Of a stretch of DNA of 64,000 nucleotides, positions 60,858-64,000 are shown piece after piece. Below the pieces are notes generated by a model that did no database searches, was not told where the DNA came from, and was given only the letters and a program-made list of their open reading frames with translations. The translations under genes and the position numbers were made by a program. The DNA lies in the NCBI RefSeq assembly GCF_900109175.1, contig NZ_FNZE01000013.1:87591-151590 (forward strand). The letters are read 5' to 3'. Each line of letters starts with the position of its first letter. Position 1 is the first letter of the stretch. The stretch comes from Pseudomonas linyingensis. Its GTDB lineage: Bacteria; Pseudomonadota; Gammaproteobacteria; Pseudomonadales; Pseudomonadaceae.

Positions 60858-61895
60858 TCAGGCGGGTTGCAGTTGCGGGGTTACGTGAGTGTTCTGGTAC
60901 AGCGCCTGCATCGAATTCAGTCGCTCGCGCACTTCGTCTACCCACACCTGGGGTGCATGCAGGCGAATGTTTTCATTCAGGGCGAAGATCCACCACAGCG
61001 TTTCGCGGTCTAGCGGCACGGTGGCGTGCATGCGATGCCAGCCCTGCACGGAAACGCTGCTCAAAGTCTGCTGCTGGCTCAGCGGCGTTTCGTTGAGCAG
61101 GACAGCGATCTGCGGGCGCACATCGGCGACCAGCTCGACTTGGGCCTCGGCCTCTCGATAGCTGAAAGCACCGCTGGCAATGTAGGCATCCACGTCGAAG
61201 CTTTCATGTTCGCGGCCAGCCTCTCCGAGCACGCTCACTTCGGTCATCCGGTGCAGGGCGAATTGGCGCAGGTCGCTGTAGCCATCCACAGAGGCCAGCA
61301 GGTAGCTCACCGCATGGCGCGATACCAGACCAGCTGGGTGCAGGCGAAAACGCTTGAGTTCACCCTTGCTGCGGCTGTGGTAGACCACTTCCAGCTGCTT
61401 GCGCTCCAGCAGGCCGGCCGACACCTGGGCCCAAGTGTGCGCGCTGACTTGCGCCGGGAGCAGGGTCTTGCCGTTGGGTAGTGAGCGAACCCGCTTTGCC
61501 CAGTCGGCCAGGCCGTTGCCACCCAGACCATTGAGGAAGTTGCGGGCCCGGCGGAACTGTGGGCCCAGCTGGTCCAGAACGCTTTGCGGCAGGATCGGGC
61601 TAAGGTGGCTTTCCGAGAGGAACAACGCCAGTGCGGTGGGCGCGTCCATGTCTTCCAGCTTGAGTGGTGCCTCGCGGTTGAAGCTCCAGCGGAAGGGCGT
61701 TTCGCTGTCGTCACACTGCAGGGAGAATGGGATCGACAACCGGCTCAAGTCACGCTGGATCGAGCGCAGAGAAACCGAGAAGCCTCTGTCACGGAGCTTT
61801 TCGAGCAGGGTCGGGGTTGCAATGCGCTGAGGTTCGGTGGGGATCAGGCGTAGCAATGCAAACAGCCTAAGCAGCGTATCCTTCGCTTGGGACAT
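60858..61895 (-). CDS. WYL-domain transcriptional regulator
   Basis: 345 residues. N-terminal helix-turn-helix (ATPTLLEKLRDRGFSVSLRSIQRDLSRL, 25-55), a WYL domain near 145-225 (LEVVYHSRSKGELKRFRLHPAGLVSRHAVSYLLA) and the C-terminal WCX extension (about 245-335). WYL proteins are ligand-sensing regulators frequent in defence operons (BREX, CBASS, CRISPR). AGGAAA precedes the ATG. It is the first gene of a four-gene operon and probably controls it. Confidence 0.88.
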   Translation of the reverse strand: MSQAKDTLLRLFALLRLIPTEPQRIATPTLLEKLRDRGFSVSLRSIQRDLSRLSIPFSLQCDDSETPFRWSFNREAPLKLEDMDAPTALALFLSESHLSPILPQSVLDQLGPQFRRARNFLNGLGGNGLADWAKRVRSLPNGKTLLPAQVSAHTWAQVSAGLLERKQLEVVYHSRSKGELKRFRLHPAGLVSRHAVSYLLASVDGYSDLRQFALHRMTEVSVLGEAGREHESFDVDAYIASGAFSYREAEAQVELVADVRPQIAVLLNETPLSQQQTLSSVSVQGWHRMHATVPLDRETLWWIFALNENIRLHAPQVWVDEVRERLNSMQALYQNTHVTPQLQPA

Positions 61896-62025
61896 TGTAA
61901 TTTCCTGGTTCTATGCATCTATTGAGCGCCAGTAGGCTAGCGTCAAGTTAGCGTGAATCCTACTCAAGCAAATGGCTTTGTGCCACCAGTCCTTCATGGG
62001 ATGGTAGCTGTCATTTCGCTTTGTT

Positions 62026-62145
62026 TCAGTCTGCGGCATGCCGCTGCGCATCGCGTTCGCGCTTCATTTCGCTATATTCGCGGTAGAACGCGTAGCCTTT
62101 GGTCAACACCACGAAGAGTCCGATGGTGGCGAGCAGGTTTTTCAT
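62026..62145 (-). CDS. 39-residue single-span membrane microprotein
   Basis: My minus-strand translation from the ATG at 62145 gives MKNLLATIGLFVVLTKGYAF then YREYSEMKRERDAQRHAAD, ending at 62026. GAGG lies nine bases upstream. One hydrophobic helix is followed by a charged tail. It lies 130 bases upstream of the WYL gene on the same strand and could be expressed with that operon. No homologue comes to mind. Confidence 0.5.
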   Translation of the reverse strand: MKNLLATIGLFVVLTKGYAFYREYSEMKRERDAQRHAAD

Positions 62146-62216
62146 CGTTGAGCCCTCTTGTAGATGCAGGTCATTGTCCGGGCGGGCGCGACAACCTGCG
62201 TCGCGCTGGCGAAGAT

Positions 62217-62355
62217 TCAGCCGTGGAGCGTCAGGAATTGTTCCAGCCGTGTTTTGAGCACTTCCTTGGGGGTAGCAATGCGAAGCTGAGGCGAAGAGGT
62301 GTTGCAGGTGGCGCAGTGACTGAGCCAGTCGCGGTTCAGCACCAGTACGTAACTC
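62217..62355 (-). pseudogene. Short remnant with a CxxC pair
   Basis: In one minus-strand frame the sequence reads SYVLVLNRDWLSHCATCNTS then SPQLRIATPKEVLKTRLEQF, stop at 62217. It has no ATG and no ribosome site, and a stop lies about 20 bases before the readable part. It looks like the C-terminal end of a truncated gene. An unusual GTG or CTG start cannot be excluded. Confidence 0.35.
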
Positions 62356-62574
62356 GTGGGAGGAAGGACTTACTCTAGGAGCAGTACAGACAGGTCTTAG
62401 CGGTGCGCAGGCAAAATCAGAAAATAGACGCGGTTAAGAGATGTGAGTTTCTCCTAGCTTCGTAGGCACCTCTTGACGTCCGCTGTTGGCCCAGACCGTG
62501 TAAAAACGCAGCAAGCGATGGAAATCAACTGCCGGGGGATCTTCTCAGTGTCCAGGAGGCCGTCGGAGGCCCAA

Positions 62575-64000
62575 TCAGGCGCAATCGGTGATTCTGGTTG
62601 TTATGGCACTTTCGGCTTCGGCGCGCGTGCTGGAGGGCGGCAAGAGTCGTAAAACAGGCCTCAGGCCTTCATTGCTGCCGCTGCCCATCAAGCGCAACAC
62701 GCGTTTGAGATTGTAGGCGAGCACATGCAGGCTCATCTCGGTACTCACCCGGTCGAGCGTTCTGGTGAGGAAATGGGTGGCACCCATCCAGGATTTCAGC
62801 GTGCCGAACGGGTGCTCGACCGTCTGCCGGCGGATCCGCATCATCTCGGGCGCTTGATCCAAGCGACTCTGCATCGCCTCGAGCACTGCCTCATGCTCCC
62901 AGCGACTCACTCGGCGCTGTGGGCTCGGTGTGCATTGCTCTTTCAACGCACAACCTTGGCAGTGCGAACTCCAGTATCGGTGCAGCTTCAGCCCTTTCTC
63001 GACGCTTGAGTACCGCCAGATCAGACTTTGCCCAGCCGGGCATCGGTACTCGTTCGTTGCCGCGTCATAGATGAAATCACCCTTGCCGAAGCGGCCAGCC
63101 GCTGTCGCGCCCGAGGTCAGCGTCTTGGGCACGTAAACAGTGATTCCAGCCTCATGGCACGCCAGGATTTCTTCGCCTTTGAAATACCCTCTGTCTGCGA
63201 CCGCCGAGAGCTCCTCGACACCCATGGCCTCTCGCGCTTGCTTGGCCATCGAACTCAGTTGGTCTCGATCGAACCTCGTGCGTCACGATCAGGTGGTGGT
63301 TCGCGTCGACCGCCGCCTGCACGTTGTAGCCGACCATGCCGGTGCCACGCGTCTTCATTGAGCGGGCATCGGGATCGGTCAGGGAAATCTGCTTATCCGG
63401 TGTTTCGTTGAGCCGAACCTCGATTTCCTTGAGTTCCTGCAGCTTAGTTTTCAAGGTCGCGATCTTGTCGTGGAGGCGTTCGGCTTTGACCTGCGCCACG
63501 GCAGGTTCCTGACGATCTGCGGTATCCAGTGCCGTCAGGTAGCGGTTGATGCTGGACTCGATCTCCTCCATTCGCCGCTGCAGCTTGGCGCTGGTGAAGT
63601 TGCGGTCGCGATTGTTAACCGCCTTGAACTTGCTGCCATCGATGGCCACGAGCGCTTCCGAGAACAGGCCAAGCTGCTGGCACAGCACCACGAACTGCCG
63701 ACAGACGCCGCGGATTGCCTTGCCGTTATCCTTGCGGAAGTTGGCGATGGTCTTGAAGTCCGGCATCAAACGTCCGGTCAGCCACATCAACTCAACGTTG
63801 CGCTGAGCCTCACGTTCGAGACGGCGGCTGGACTGGATGCGATTGAGATAGCCGTAGATGTAGATCTTCAGGAGGTCGGCAGGATGGTAGGCCGGTCTGC
63901 CAGTTTCCGCCGGGACGACACCGTCGAAACCCAGCGTGCCAAGATAGAGCTCATCGACGAAAACATCGACCACCCGCACCGGGTTGGTGTCCGCCACGTA
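62575..64000 (-). pseudogene. IS1182-family transposase, frameshifted and cut by window edge
   Basis: The N-terminal part (from the window edge to about 63265) has ADTNPVRVVDVFVDEL, GRPAYHPADLLKIYIYGYLN and VAIDGSKFKAVNNRD with the first catalytic Asp. The C-terminal part (63255 down to 62575) continues in another frame with AVADRGYFKGEEI (second Asp) and HPFGTLKSWMG (Glu region). The frames part near 63262-63270 within THEVR/RDQLSSMAKQ, so an indel has broken the gene. About 20-25 N-terminal residues and one inverted repeat lie outside the window. Family is clear; activity is unlikely. Confidence 0.85.

Noticed and set aside
1..64000. CRISPR array
   Set aside because: No regularly spaced direct repeats of 25-40 bases were seen in any intergenic stretch.

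Overview
The window reads as a chromosomal segment of a high-GC gammaproteobacterium, most likely a Pseudomonas. Support comes from a tusDCBE sulfur-relay operon beside a YccA-type gene and a tRNA-Ser(UGA) gene, from a PHA synthase-like gene, and from GC-rich core codon use. No species can be fixed from sequence alone.

Left part (1-17.9 kb) is ordinary core genome, mostly on the minus strand. It holds a PHA synthase-like gene cut by the window edge, a four-gene export operon (HlyD adaptor, fused RbbA-like ABC protein, ABC-2 permease, TolC-type channel), a YoaK/DUF1275 membrane protein, and a fold-I ornithine-type decarboxylase on the plus strand. A SNF2-type helicase, a 2H phosphoesterase, TrpD2/YbiB, tusDCBE and a YccA-family protein follow.

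At 17,830-17,917 a complete tRNA-Ser(UGA) marks the start of an accessory region. First comes an island maintenance module (coiled-coil protein, winged-helix protein, AlpA-type regulator, a cluster of five GATCA words, inovirus-Gp2/YagK-like HUH protein). A remnant of a type I methylase gene is followed by a two-gene cassette matching Druantia type III (druH-druE, 23.0-32.6 kb). A minus-strand ICE- or phage-like block (37.1-32.8 kb) encodes RadC, a directionality-factor-like protein, a YqaJ exonuclease, DUF932 and two small proteins. No conjugation genes are seen.

From 37.3 kb a chain of probable defence cassettes follows: a 1,712-residue exonuclease-RecQ-UvrD fusion with a DUF3883 nuclease-like partner; a 1,492-residue Avs-like STAND ATPase with a PD-(D/E)XK-type N-terminus and a TTG start; a HEPN protein; an operon of an acidic protein and two DUF262 proteins (GmrSD/TgvAB-like); a DUF4145/Sel1/SEC-C protein; and a PIN-like protein. 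A degenerate intergenic repeat separates many of these units, and a deleted integrase lies among them.

At about 57.6 kb a 3' half of a tRNA or tmRNA and a terminator suggest an old attachment-site junction. Beyond it (61.9-57.8 kb, minus strand) is a tight four-gene operon that I do not recognise as a named system: WYL regulator, Gly/Ala-rich coiled-coil membrane protein, HNH-nuclease/membrane fusion, and a Cys-cluster protein. The last three are joined by 1-4 base start/stop overlaps. It is the best candidate for an undescribed system here. The window ends inside a frameshifted IS1182-type transposase.
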